A stretch of DNA of 32,928 bases from RGIG9079 sp964567845 (GTDB taxonomy: Bacteria; Bacteroidota; Bacteroidia; Bacteroidales; Marinifilaceae). The stretch covers positions 1 to 32,928 of the forward strand of contig CAZMOG010000014.1 in NCBI GenBank assembly GCA_964567845.1, given 5' to 3'. Positions 1 to 6,952 of this stretch are shown here, piece by piece. Positions within the stretch are counted from its first letter, which is position 1; each line of letters starts with the position of its first letter. The notes below the pieces were generated by a model. That model was not told the origin of the DNA. It worked only from the letters and a program-made list of their open reading frames with translations, and made no database searches. A program made the position numbers and the translations under genes.

Positions 1-1
1 A

Positions 2-595
2 GTCGGAATGACTTCTGTGTTCAGTGTTGAGGGAAAAAGTATTCCATGCACTGTTATCGAATGCGGTCCATGTGTCGTTACACAGGTTAAGACTGTAGAG
101 AACGACGGCTACGCTGCTATTCAGCTTGCCTTTGGTGATGCAAAGGAGAAGAATACAACGAAGCCATTGGCCGGACACTTCGCAAAGGCTGGTGTAACTC
201 CTAAGGCTAAATTGGTTGAGTTTACCGGTTTTGAGAATGAGTACAAGTTGGGCGATGTACTTGACGTGAACTTGTTCGAGGGTGTTCCCTTTGTAGATGT
301 AGTTGGAATTAGTAAAGGAAAAGGATTCCAGGGTGTTGTAAAACGTCATGGATTCAGCGGAGTAGGTCAGACTACTCACGGACAGCACAACCGTGCTCGC
401 AAGCCGGGATCTATCGGTGCTTGTTCTACACCATCACGCGTATTCAAAGGATTGCGCATGGCAGGTAGAATGGGTGGAGAGCAGGTAACTGTTGCGAACC
501 TCGCTGTTCTAAAAGTAATTCCAGAGAACAATTTATTGTTGGTTAAGGGTTCTATCCCCGGAACTAAAGGTTCATACGTAATTATTGAGAAGTAA
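2..595 (+). CDS. rplC: 50S ribosomal protein L3, 5' end cut off by the window
   Basis: L3 is an early-assembling large-subunit protein that reaches toward the peptidyl-transferase centre. The first visible Met (base 8) is internal: the frame is open upstream (codons for Val-Gly precede it), which matches the family start ending in IGMTSVF, so about nine residues are missing. The conserved stretch KGKGFQGVVKRHGFSG lies in the middle of the protein, and the C-terminal part has the usual GRMGGEQVTV segment. The stop codon shares its last A with the rplD start (TAATG), so the two are probably translationally coupled. The gene belongs to the S10-type operon, whose promoter and rpsJ lie outside the window. 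Confidence 0.97.
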   Translation, partial: VGMTSVFSVEGKSIPCTVIECGPCVVTQVKTVENDGYAAIQLAFGDAKEKNTTKPLAGHFAKAGVTPKAKLVEFTGFENEYKLGDVLDVNLFEGVPFVDVVGISKGKGFQGVVKRHGFSGVGQTTHGQHNRARKPGSIGACSTPSRVFKGLRMAGRMGGEQVTVANLAVLKVIPENNLLLVKGSIPGTKGSYVIIEK

Positions 596-1227
596 TGGAG
601 TTAAGTGTAGTAAACATAGCCGGTCAAGATACCGGAAGAAAGGTAGAGTTAAATGACGCTATCTTTGCAATTCAGCCTAACGAGCATGCTATCTACCTTG
701 ATGTAAAACAGTTCTTGGCAAATAATCGTCAGGGAACTGCTAAGTCAAAGCAGAGAAACGAGATTTCTGGAAGTACCAGAAAACTTAAGAAACAAAAGGG
801 AACCGGTGGTGCACGTGCTGGTAGCATCAAGAACCCTGAGTTCCGCGGTGGTGGTCGCGTATTTGGACCAGTTCCACGTGACTATAGCTTCAAGTTGAAT
901 AAGAAACTTAAACGTTTGGCACGTAGATCAGCTTTCTCTGTAAAAGCTGCTAAAGGTGTAATCAAAGTAATTGAGGATTTCTCATTCGAGGCTCCAAAGA
1001 CAAAAGATTTCGTAGCAATCGTTAAGAATCTTAACTTGACACACGGAAATTTCTTGTTCGTTTTGAACAACGCTGGTGAGAATGTATTGCTTTCAGCAAG
1101 AAACCTTCAGAAAGTATCTGTAGTTCGTGCAACTGATGTTAACACCTACGATATCATGAAGGCTCACGATGTAGTATTGTCTGAGAGTTCAGTAGAGGTC
1201 ATCAACCAAATGTTAAATCTTAACTAA
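595..1227 (+). CDS. rplD: 50S ribosomal protein L4
   Basis: L4 is a large-subunit protein whose long loop lines the peptide exit tunnel together with L22. The 210-residue product has the typical basic loop around residues 55-80 (KLKKQKGTGGARAG), followed by the FGPVPRDYSFKLNKK segment seen in bacterial L4. The start overlaps the rplC stop by one base and has no Shine-Dalgarno sequence. In Escherichia coli L4 also represses the S10 operon. Whether that holds here cannot be judged, because the operon leader is outside the window. Confidence 0.98.
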   Translation: MELSVVNIAGQDTGRKVELNDAIFAIQPNEHAIYLDVKQFLANNRQGTAKSKQRNEISGSTRKLKKQKGTGGARAGSIKNPEFRGGGRVFGPVPRDYSFKLNKKLKRLARRSAFSVKAAKGVIKVIEDFSFEAPKTKDFVAIVKNLNLTHGNFLFVLNNAGENVLLSARNLQKVSVVRATDVNTYDIMKAHDVVLSESSVEVINQMLNLN

Positions 1228-1238
1228 ATCGAACTAAA

Positions 1239-1529
1239 ATGGAGATTATAGTAAAGCCCGTTCTATCGGAGAAGATGACTGAAATGAATGACAAACTCAA
1301 CAAAGTTGCGTTTGTTGTTGCTCAAGATGCTAACAAAATTACAGTTAAGAAGGCCGTAGAGGAGATGTATAATGTAAAAGTTACCGATGTAAATATCGTG
1401 AGATATCAGGGTAAGGCTAAGGCACGTTATACAAAAGCCGGAATGATTAGCGGTCGTACTGCATCTTATAAGAAAGCGATTGTAACCTTGGCAAAAGGTG
1501 ATAGTATTGATTTTTATAGCAATATTTAA
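1239..1529 (+). CDS. rplW: 50S ribosomal protein L23
   Basis: L23 sits at the exit of the peptide tunnel and is the docking site for trigger factor and SRP. The product is 96 residues, the normal bacterial length, and begins MEIIVKPVLSEKMTEMN, the family N-terminus. The conserved NKITVKKAVEEMYNVKV segment follows, then a basic loop rich in Lys and Arg. It lies 11 bases after rplD and 5 bases before rplB, as expected in the S10 operon. No promoter or hairpin is visible in either spacer. Confidence 0.98.
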   Translation: MEIIVKPVLSEKMTEMNDKLNKVAFVVAQDANKITVKKAVEEMYNVKVTDVNIVRYQGKAKARYTKAGMISGRTASYKKAIVTLAKGDSIDFYSNI

Positions 1530-1534
1530 TAGAG

Positions 1535-2342
1535 ATGGCTGTTAGAAAATTAAATCCTGTAACCCCTGGTACGAGACATAGAGTTGTAAACTGTTTCGAC
1601 CAGTTGACTACAGATAGACCTGAGAAATCATTGTTGAGACCAATTAAGAGCACCGGAGGTAGAAATAATACCGGTAAAATGACAATGAGATATATAGGTG
1701 GTGGTCACAAAAAGCAATATCGTTTAATCGACTTCAAGCGCGAGAAGGATAATATCCCCGCAAAGGTTGCTACTATCGAGTACGACCCAAACAGAAGCGC
1801 ACGTATTGCATTGTTGGTTTATGCTGATGGAGAGAAGCGCTATATCATCGCTCCTATCGGTTTGACTGTAGGTCAGACAGTAGAGAGTGGTGCAGGTGTT
1901 GCACCTGAGGTAGGAAATGCATTGTTCCTATCTGAGATTCCATTAGGTACAATCATTCATAACATTGAGATGAGACCTGGACAAGGAGCTATGATTGCTC
2001 GTAGTGCAGGATCATATGCACAGTTGGTTGCACGTGAGGGTAAGTATGCCTCAATTAAGTTGCCTTCAGGCGAGGTTCGTATGATTCTTGTAACCTGTAA
2101 AGCAACTGTAGGTACAGTATCTAACCCTGACCACGCTTTGGAGCGTGCAGGTAAGGCTGGTCACTCACGTTGGCTTGGACGTCGTCCACGGAACAGAGGT
2201 GTTGTAATGAACCCGGTTGATCACCCAATGGGTGGAGGAGAAGGCCGTGCTTCAGGAGGTCAGCCTCGTTCAAGAAAGGGATTGTATGCCAAGGGATATA
2301 AGACAAGAGCGCCTAAGAAGGCTTCAAGTCAGTATATCGTAG
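1535..2342 (+). CDS. rplB: 50S ribosomal protein L2, 3' end lost in an assembly gap
   Basis: L2 is a universally conserved large-subunit protein needed for subunit joining and for peptidyl-transferase centre assembly. 269 residues are readable up to the motif SQYIV. The family usually adds about five more, mostly basic, residues. The catalytic-region segment NPVDHPMGGGEGRASGGQPR is intact near residues 227-246. The reading then enters ten N bases. The frame happens to stay open into rpsS, which produces a false 361-residue L2-S19 fusion. The real stop codon must lie in the unsequenced part. The L2 portion is otherwise normal. Confidence 0.95.
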
Positions 2343-2352
2343 NNNNNNNNNN
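2343..2352. other. Assembly gap (10 N) between rplB and rpsS
   Basis: Ten undetermined bases separate the last sure L2 codon from TGTT-ATG of rpsS. Ten bases are barely enough for a stop codon and cannot hold the expected basic L2 tail plus an ordinary spacer, so the gap is probably a scaffolding placeholder of unknown true length. It marks this sequence as a scaffold and not a finished chromosome. Confidence 0.95.
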
Positions 2353-2356
2353 TGTT

Positions 2357-2620
2357 ATGAGTCGTTCGTTAAAAAAAGGCCCTTTTATTGATTACAAGCT
2401 TGAGAAGAGAATCCTTGAGATGAATGAGAACAACAATAAGAATGTTGTAAAGACATGGGCTCGTCACTCAATGATCTCTCCGGATTTCGTGGGCCACACG
2501 GTAGCTGTACACAATGGTAACAAATTCATCCCAGTATATGTGACTGAGAACATGGTAGGTCATAAGTTGGGAGAGTTCGCACCAACACGTACATTTAGAG
2601 GACACGCTAAGAAGAAATAA
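2357..2620 (+). CDS. rpsS: 30S ribosomal protein S19
   Basis: S19 binds the head of the small subunit near the A site, with S13 as partner. The 87-residue product starts MSRSLKKGPFID, the family N-terminus, and contains the conserved TWARHSMISPDFVGHTVAVHNG segment and the GEFAPTRTFRGH C-terminus, so the start at 2357 is secure. It is in frame with rplB only because of the N gap just upstream, and the apparent fusion should be ignored. Forty bases separate it from rplV. Confidence 0.97.
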   Translation: MSRSLKKGPFIDYKLEKRILEMNENNNKNVVKTWARHSMISPDFVGHTVAVHNGNKFIPVYVTENMVGHKLGEFAPTRTFRGHAKKK

Positions 2621-2660
2621 TTTGCGTGCTTAAAGTTTAACAAATGAAGATTGTATTATA

Positions 2661-3068
2661 ATGGGTGCAAGAAAAAGATTAAAAGCTGAGCAGATGAAAG
2701 CAGCTAAGAAGTCACAGGCAATGTCTGTACTTCGCAATTGCCCATCATCTCCTCAGAAAATGAGATTGGTTGCTGACCTTGTACGCGGAATGGACGTACA
2801 GAAAGCATTGGACACATTGAAATTCTGTCCTAGAGAGGCTGCACGCAAAGTTGAGAAATTATTGCTTTCAGCTATTGCAAACTGGAGTGTTAAGAACGAG
2901 GGTGCTCGTGTAGAGGAGGCTAACCTTTACGTAAAAGAGATTTTCGTTGATGGCGCTGGAATTTTGAAGCGTTTGAGAACTGCTCCTCAGGGACGTGCTC
3001 ACAGAATTCGTAAAAGATCTAACCACGTTACTATCGTGTTAGGAAGTAAAAACGCCGTAAAAGAGTAA
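2661..3068 (+). CDS. rplV: 50S ribosomal protein L22
   Basis: L22 spans the large subunit, and its beta-hairpin forms part of the exit tunnel constriction with L4. The 135-residue product has the core SSPQKMRLVADLVRGMDVQKAL and the tunnel hairpin PQGRAHRIRKRSNH near the C-terminus. A lysine-rich N-terminal extension of about 20 residues precedes the core, as is usual for Bacteroidales L22. The preceding 40 bases show no promoter. rpsC follows after 5 bases. Confidence 0.97.
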   Translation: MGARKRLKAEQMKAAKKSQAMSVLRNCPSSPQKMRLVADLVRGMDVQKALDTLKFCPREAARKVEKLLLSAIANWSVKNEGARVEEANLYVKEIFVDGAGILKRLRTAPQGRAHRIRKRSNHVTIVLGSKNAVKE

Positions 3069-3073
3069 GCATC

Positions 3074-3811
3074 ATGGGACAGAAAGTAAATCCAATTAGT
3101 AATAGATTAGGAATCATCCGCGGATGGGATTCAAACTGGTTTGGCGGTAAGAATTACGGCGACAGACTAGTAGAGGATTATAAGATTCGTAAGTACCTTA
3201 ATGCACGTTTGGCTAAAGCCGGAATTGCTAAGATTGTTATCGAGAGAACTTTGAAACTTATCACAATCACAATCAACACTGCACGTCCAGGTATCATTAT
3301 TGGTAAGGGCGGTCAAGAGGTTGACAAGTTGAAAGAGGAGTTGAAGAAGATCACCGATAAGGAGGTACAGATCAATATCTTCGAGATCAAACGTCCTGAG
3401 TTGGACGCTGTGATTGTTGCTAACAGCATAGCTCGTCAATTGGAGGGCCGTGTTGCATATCGTAGAGCAATTAAAATGGCTGTTGCTTCTACAATGCGCA
3501 TGGGTGCTGAGGGTATTAAGGTGTTGATTTCAGGTCGTTTGAATGGAGCCGAGATTGCACGTTCAGAGATGTTCAAGGAGGGTCGTACTCCATTGCACAC
3601 ATTCCGTGCAGATATCGACTATGCTCAGGCAGAGGCCTTGACAACATACGGTATCCTAGGTATCAAGGTATGGATTTGTAAAGGAGAGGTTTATGGAAAA
3701 CGTGAGTTGGTTCCAAACTCTTTGTTGCAGTCTAAGGAGAGCCGTCCTAACAATGCCAATGCAAATGGCAAACGTGGCGGTTTCAGAAAGAGAAAAACTG
3801 GAAATAAGTAA
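3074..3811 (+). CDS. rpsC: 30S ribosomal protein S3
   Basis: S3 lies at the mRNA entry channel of the small subunit and contributes to helicase activity there. The 245-residue product starts MGQKVNPISNRLGIIRGW. It carries the type II KH RNA-binding domain with the GXXG loop in ARPGIIIGKGGQEVDKL (about residues 74-90) and the C-terminal S3 domain with GRTPLHTFRADIDY. The tail after about residue 215 is basic and Asn/Lys-rich. Length and order (rplV, rpsC, rplP) are standard. Confidence 0.98.
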   Translation: MGQKVNPISNRLGIIRGWDSNWFGGKNYGDRLVEDYKIRKYLNARLAKAGIAKIVIERTLKLITITINTARPGIIIGKGGQEVDKLKEELKKITDKEVQINIFEIKRPELDAVIVANSIARQLEGRVAYRRAIKMAVASTMRMGAEGIKVLISGRLNGAEIARSEMFKEGRTPLHTFRADIDYAQAEALTTYGILGIKVWICKGEVYGKRELVPNSLLQSKESRPNNANANGKRGGFRKRKTGNK

Positions 3812-3830
3812 CCCTTTTAATTGAAAAGTT

Positions 3831-4250
3831 ATGTTACAGCCAAAAAGGACTAAATACAGAAGAGCCCAAAAAGGAAGAATGAAGGGTAACGCACAGCGTG
3901 GTCACCAGCTTGCATTCGGATCTTTTGGAATTAAGGCGTTGGAGAATCACTGGATTGAGCAGCGTCAGATTGAGGCAGCCCGTGTCGCAGTCACAAGATA
4001 TATGCAAAGACAAGGTCAGATTTGGATTCGTATCTTCCCTGACAAGCCATTGACAAAGAAGCCATTGGATGTTCGTATGGGTAAAGGTAAGGGAGATCCG
4101 GTAGGATTCATTGCACCTGTTACACCAGGAAGAATTCTATTTGAGGCTGACGGTGTTCCATACGCAGTAGCTAAAGAGGCTTTGCGTCTTGCTGCACAGA
4201 AATTGCCAATTGCAACTAAGTTTATTGTTAGACGGGACTATACCGAGTAA
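3831..4250 (+). CDS. rplP: 50S ribosomal protein L16
   Basis: L16 is a late-assembling large-subunit protein near the A-site tRNA elbow. The 139-residue product begins MLQPKRTKYRRAQKGRMKG and has the family segment RMGKGKGDPVGFIAPVTPG near residues 82-100, including the Arg that is hydroxylated in some bacteria. Length is normal. It follows rpsC by 19 bases. The downstream spacer to rpmC is 36 bases with no recognisable signal. Confidence 0.98.
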   Translation: MLQPKRTKYRRAQKGRMKGNAQRGHQLAFGSFGIKALENHWIEQRQIEAARVAVTRYMQRQGQIWIRIFPDKPLTKKPLDVRMGKGKGDPVGFIAPVTPGRILFEADGVPYAVAKEALRLAAQKLPIATKFIVRRDYTE

Positions 4251-4286
4251 TCTAATTACAGGTTAGTAATTTAAAATCAGAGAAAG

Positions 4287-4484
4287 ATGAAGAATCAAGA
4301 GATTAAAGACCTGTCAACACAAGACTTGATGGATAAGTTGGCAGCTGAGCAGGTTGAGTTGAATAAGTTGACTTTGAACCATGCGATTTCACCGGTAGAG
4401 AATCCGATGGCTATTAAGGCATCAAGAAGAAATATCGCTCGCATGATGACAGAGTTGCGTAAGAGAGAATTAACCGTAAAATAA
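4287..4484 (+). CDS. rpmC: 50S ribosomal protein L29
   Basis: L29 is a small helical protein next to L23 at the tunnel exit, part of the trigger factor and SRP docking surface. The 65-residue product shows the expected helical pattern, with IKDLSTQDLMDKLAAEQVELNKL at the N-terminus and the conserved C-terminal RRNIARMMTELRKREL. The start is preceded by an A/G-rich stretch (AGAGAAAG), not a true Shine-Dalgarno sequence. rpsQ follows after 7 bases. Confidence 0.97.
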   Translation: MKNQEIKDLSTQDLMDKLAAEQVELNKLTLNHAISPVENPMAIKASRRNIARMMTELRKRELTVK

Positions 4485-4491
4485 TATAGCC

Positions 4492-4749
4492 ATGACAGAG
4501 AGAAATCTAAGAAAAGAGCGTATGGGTATTGTACTAAGCAATAAGATGGACAAGACTATCACTGTTGCTGTACACTTCAAAGAGAAACACCCTATTTACG
4601 GTAAGTTCGTTAAGAAGACCAAAAAGTACACCGCGCATGATGAGAATAATGATTGCAATATCGGTGATACAGTGAGAATTATGGAGACCCGTCCCTTGAG
4701 TAAGAATAAGAGATGGAGATTAGTAGAAATTGTTGAAAGAGTGAAGTAA
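4492..4749 (+). CDS. rpsQ: 30S ribosomal protein S17
   Basis: S17 is a primary 16S rRNA binding protein with an OB fold. The 85-residue product starts MTERNLRKERMGIVLSNKMD and includes the family signature region DCNIGDTVRIMETRPLSKNK near residues 57-76. Length is normal. Its stop is one base from the rplN start, so the two genes are probably translated in a coupled way. Confidence 0.98.
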   Translation: MTERNLRKERMGIVLSNKMDKTITVAVHFKEKHPIYGKFVKKTKKYTAHDENNDCNIGDTVRIMETRPLSKNKRWRLVEIVERVK

Positions 4750-4750
4750 C

Positions 4751-5116
4751 ATGATACAGCAGGAGACTAGATTGTCTGTGGCAGACAATAGCGGTGCTAA
4801 AGAGGTACTGTGTATTCGAGTTCTTGGTGGAACTAGAAAGAGATATGCTCGAGTAGGCGACAAGATTGTTGTAACTGTTAAGAGTGCCTTACCTAACAGC
4901 GATGTTAAGCAGGGAATAGTAAGTAAAGCAGTAGTTGTACGAGTTTCTAAGGAGTACAGAAGAGCTGACGGATCTTACATTCGTTTCGACGACAATGCTT
5001 GCGTATTGTTGAACAATGCAGGTGAGATGAGAGGTACACGTATCTTTGGCCCTGTTGCCAGAGAGGTTCGTGAGGGATATACCAAGATCGTTTCTCTTGC
5101 ACCGGAGGTACTTTAA
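4751..5116 (+). CDS. rplN: 50S ribosomal protein L14
   Basis: L14 lies at the subunit interface and contacts 16S helix 44. It is also the docking site of the silencing factor RsfS. The 121-residue product begins MIQQETRLSVADNSGAKEV and ends with GTRIFGPVAREVREGYTKIV, both hallmarks of the family. It marks the beginning of the spc-type block (rplN, rplX, rplE...), but no promoter separates it from rpsQ, so S10 and spc genes up to rplX appear to share transcription. Confidence 0.98.
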   Translation: MIQQETRLSVADNSGAKEVLCIRVLGGTRKRYARVGDKIVVTVKSALPNSDVKQGIVSKAVVVRVSKEYRRADGSYIRFDDNACVLLNNAGEMRGTRIFGPVAREVREGYTKIVSLAPEVL

Positions 5117-5150
5117 CCATAGTGTTTCAAACCATTAAAAATTAATTGCG

Positions 5151-5474
5151 ATGAATAAGAAATTTCATATCAAGAAAGGCGACATGGTTGTTGTAAACGC
5201 TGGTGAGGATAAAGGAAAGCAAGGTAAGGTATTGTCAGTAGATCCTACAAAAGAGCGTGCAATTGTTGAGGGTGTGAATATGGTGAAAAAGCACACAAAG
5301 CCAAGCGCAGCTCACCCACAAGGTGGAATTATTGAGCAGGAGGCTGGAATTCACATTTCTAACCTTACTTTGATTGATCCTTCAACTGGTGCTCCAACCA
5401 AGGTTGGACGTAAAGTTCAAGAGGATGGAACAATCGTAAGATATGCCAAGAAGTCAGGAGAGATTTTGAAGTAA
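5151..5474 (+). CDS. rplX: 50S ribosomal protein L24
   Basis: L24 is an assembly-initiating large-subunit protein with a KOW motif. The 107-residue product has the KOW segment at KKGDMVVVNAGEDKGKQGKV (residues 8-27) and the conserved VNMVKKHTKPS region. It is the last gene before a strong intrinsic terminator, so it is likely to be the 3' gene of the first ribosomal transcription unit in this window. Confidence 0.98.
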   Translation: MNKKFHIKKGDMVVVNAGEDKGKQGKVLSVDPTKERAIVEGVNMVKKHTKPSAAHPQGGIIEQEAGIHISNLTLIDPSTGAPTKVGRKVQEDGTIVRYAKKSGEILK

Positions 5475-5501
5475 TTCTTAAGATCTTTATGATACAGAAC
5501 A

Positions 5502-5536
5502 GAGGAGTGACCGAGTGGTTACTCCTCTTTTTTTTT
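5502..5536 (+). terminator. Intrinsic terminator after rplX
   Basis: An 11-base-pair stem (5502-5512 with 5517-5527, one G-T wobble) closes a GAGT tetraloop and is followed by nine T. This is a textbook rho-independent terminator. It lies within what is usually treated as a continuous S10-spc operon, 27 bases after the rplX stop. Confidence 0.93.
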
Positions 5537-5574
5537 GTACATATAAAAAAGTTTAAAATAAGTTGTTGGTACTC

Positions 5575-5605
5575 TTTGATATGTAAAAACTTTGTATTAT
5601 CTTTG
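5575..5605 (+). promoter_or_regulatory. Bacteroidetes-type promoter for rplE and downstream genes
   Basis: TTTG at 5575-5578, a 19-base spacer and TATCTTTG at 5598-5605 match the Bacteroidetes -33/-7 consensus (TTTG, TAnnTTTG). Transcription should start near 5610-5613, giving a leader of about 80 bases before rplE. Placed directly after a terminator, it probably restarts transcription of the second half of the ribosomal cluster. Confidence 0.85.
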
Positions 5606-5616
5606 CGCGGTTAAAT

Positions 5617-5675
5617 TTGGGCGAGAGTGTTCTTGCCCAAGAAGATATGTGTGAAAACTAACGTCGCTTTGCGAC
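5617..5675 (+). promoter_or_regulatory. Two-hairpin 5' leader upstream of rplE
   Basis: The first hairpin pairs 5617-5626 with 5631-5640 (10 base pairs, one G-T wobble, loop GTGT). The second pairs 5663-5667 with 5671-5675 (GTCGC/GCGAC, loop TTT), 16 bases before the rplE start. Neither is followed by a T run, so they are not terminators. A role in ribosomal-protein autoregulation is inferred from the position: in Escherichia coli S8 represses the spc operon at the rplX-rplE junction. No specific binding motif was recognised. Confidence 0.55.
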
Positions 5676-5691
5676 AAATTATTTAAATATA

Positions 5692-6240
5692 ATGAGTTAT
5701 ATACCAAACCTAAAGACGAAGTATAACGACGAGATTGTACCGACTTTGATGAAGGAGTTCGGATACAAGTCAGTTATGCAGGCACCCAAGTTGGAGAAGA
5801 TAGTAATCAACCAGGGTGTAGGTGCTTCTATCCAGGATAAGAAGATCTTGGAGTTCTCTTTGAATGAGATTACTGCAATTGCCGGTCAGAAGGCAGTGAG
5901 CGGAAAATCAACAAAGGACGTTTCTAACTTTAAGTTGCGTAGAGGAATGCCTATCGGAGTTCGCGTAACATTGCGTCACGACCGCATGTACGAGTTCTTG
6001 GAGAGATTGATTTGCGCAGCACTTCCACGTATCCGTGATTTCAAGGGAATCAATGGAAAACTTGATGGAAGAGGAAATTACACATTGGGACTTGAGGAGC
6101 AGATCATTTTCCCTGAGATTGTGCTTGATTCTGTACACAAGATCATGGGTATGAACATCACCTTCGTAACAACTGCTAAGACAGACGAGGAGGGATATGC
6201 TCTATTGAGAGAGTTCGGTTTACCGTTTAAAAAGAACTAA
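5692..6240 (+). CDS. rplE: 50S ribosomal protein L5
   Basis: L5 binds 5S rRNA and contacts the P-site tRNA and S13 across the subunit bridge. The 182-residue product has the family segments KLEKIVINQGVG near residue 34 and FKLRRGMPIGVRVTLR near residue 82, and ends with the glycine-poor basic tail FGLPFKKN. Length is normal. It is the first gene after the internal terminator and promoter, and its start lies in an A/T-rich context without Shine-Dalgarno. Confidence 0.98.
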   Translation: MSYIPNLKTKYNDEIVPTLMKEFGYKSVMQAPKLEKIVINQGVGASIQDKKILEFSLNEITAIAGQKAVSGKSTKDVSNFKLRRGMPIGVRVTLRHDRMYEFLERLICAALPRIRDFKGINGKLDGRGNYTLGLEEQIIFPEIVLDSVHKIMGMNITFVTTAKTDEEGYALLREFGLPFKKN

Positions 6241-6251
6241 ATTATTTTGAG

Positions 6252-6521
6252 ATGGCAAAAGAATCAATGAAGGCCCGTGAGGTAAAGCGTGCAAAATTGG
6301 TAGAAAAGTACGCTGCAAAACGAGCTCAGTTAAAAGAGGCAGGAGATTATATTGGATTGAGCCTTCTTCCTAAAAACTCTAACCCTATCCGTTTGCACAA
6401 CCGTTGCAAATTGACTGGTAGACCAAGAGGTTACATGAGACAATTTGGAATCAGCAGAATTCAGTTCCGTGAGATGGCGTCTGCAGGTTTGATTCCTGGA
6501 GTAAAAAAGGCAAGTTGGTAA
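6252..6521 (+). CDS. rpsN: 30S ribosomal protein S14, zinc-independent form
   Basis: S14 is a late-assembling protein in the small-subunit head next to S3 and S10. The 89-residue product is the long form, with NRCKLTGRPRGYMRQFGISR near residues 52-71. It lacks the two CxxC pairs of the short zinc-binding S14, so it should not need zinc. It lies 11 bases after rplE and 17 before rpsH. Confidence 0.97.
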   Translation: MAKESMKAREVKRAKLVEKYAAKRAQLKEAGDYIGLSLLPKNSNPIRLHNRCKLTGRPRGYMRQFGISRIQFREMASAGLIPGVKKASW

Positions 6522-6538
6522 TTTAAAAATCAGAAGAG

Positions 6539-6934
6539 ATGACAGATCCAATAGCAGATTTTTTGACCCGTATCCGCAATGCGGCTAATGCTGGTCACAA
6601 GGTTGTAGAGGTTCCTGGTTCTAAAATGAAATTAGCTATAACCAAGATCCTTAAAGAGAAGGGATATATTCTGAACTACAAAGTAGAAGAAGATGGCGTA
6701 AAGAGCAATCTTAAGATTGCGTTGAAATATAATCAAGAGACAAAAGTTTCTGCGATTAAGGCATTGATTAGAGTATCAAAACCAGGTTTGCGTCGTTATT
6801 CCGATGTTGAAAATATGCCACGTGTATTGAATGGCTTGGGTATCGCAATTGTCTCAACTTCATACGGAGTTATGACAGACAAGGAGGCTCGCGCTAAGAA
6901 TGTAGGTGGTGAGGTATTATGCTATGTTTATTAA
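6539..6934 (+). CDS. rpsH: 30S ribosomal protein S8
   Basis: S8 is a primary 16S rRNA binding protein of the central domain and, in enterobacteria, the translational repressor of the spc operon. The 131-residue product starts MTDPIADFLTRIRNAANAGH and ends with the family signature STSYGVMTDKEARAKNVGGE. Here the gene lies in the unit that starts at the structured rplE leader, so S8 is the first candidate to test for binding there. Confidence 0.98.
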   Translation: MTDPIADFLTRIRNAANAGHKVVEVPGSKMKLAITKILKEKGYILNYKVEEDGVKSNLKIALKYNQETKVSAIKALIRVSKPGLRRYSDVENMPRVLNGLGIAIVSTSYGVMTDKEARAKNVGGEVLCYVY

Positions 6935-6938
6935 TCTT

Positions 6939-6945
6939 AAGGAGG
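6939..6945 (+). promoter_or_regulatory. Unusually perfect Shine-Dalgarno sequence before rplF
   Basis: AAGGAGG ends 7 bases before the rplF ATG, an ideal anti-Shine-Dalgarno match and spacing. Nearly all other genes in the window have only A/T-rich start contexts, as usual in Bacteroidetes. The AAGGAG before rplQ overlaps rpoA codons, and AGGAGA precedes the glycosyltransferase at 21240. This site is the only full match in a non-coding spacer of the ribosomal cluster. Confidence 0.85.
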
Positions 6946-6952
6946 GAAAACG

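Noticed and set aside
1535..2620. A single 361-residue L2-S19 fusion gene
   Set aside because: The frame is continuous only because ten N contain no stop by convention. Both protein families have clear separate ends and starts here.
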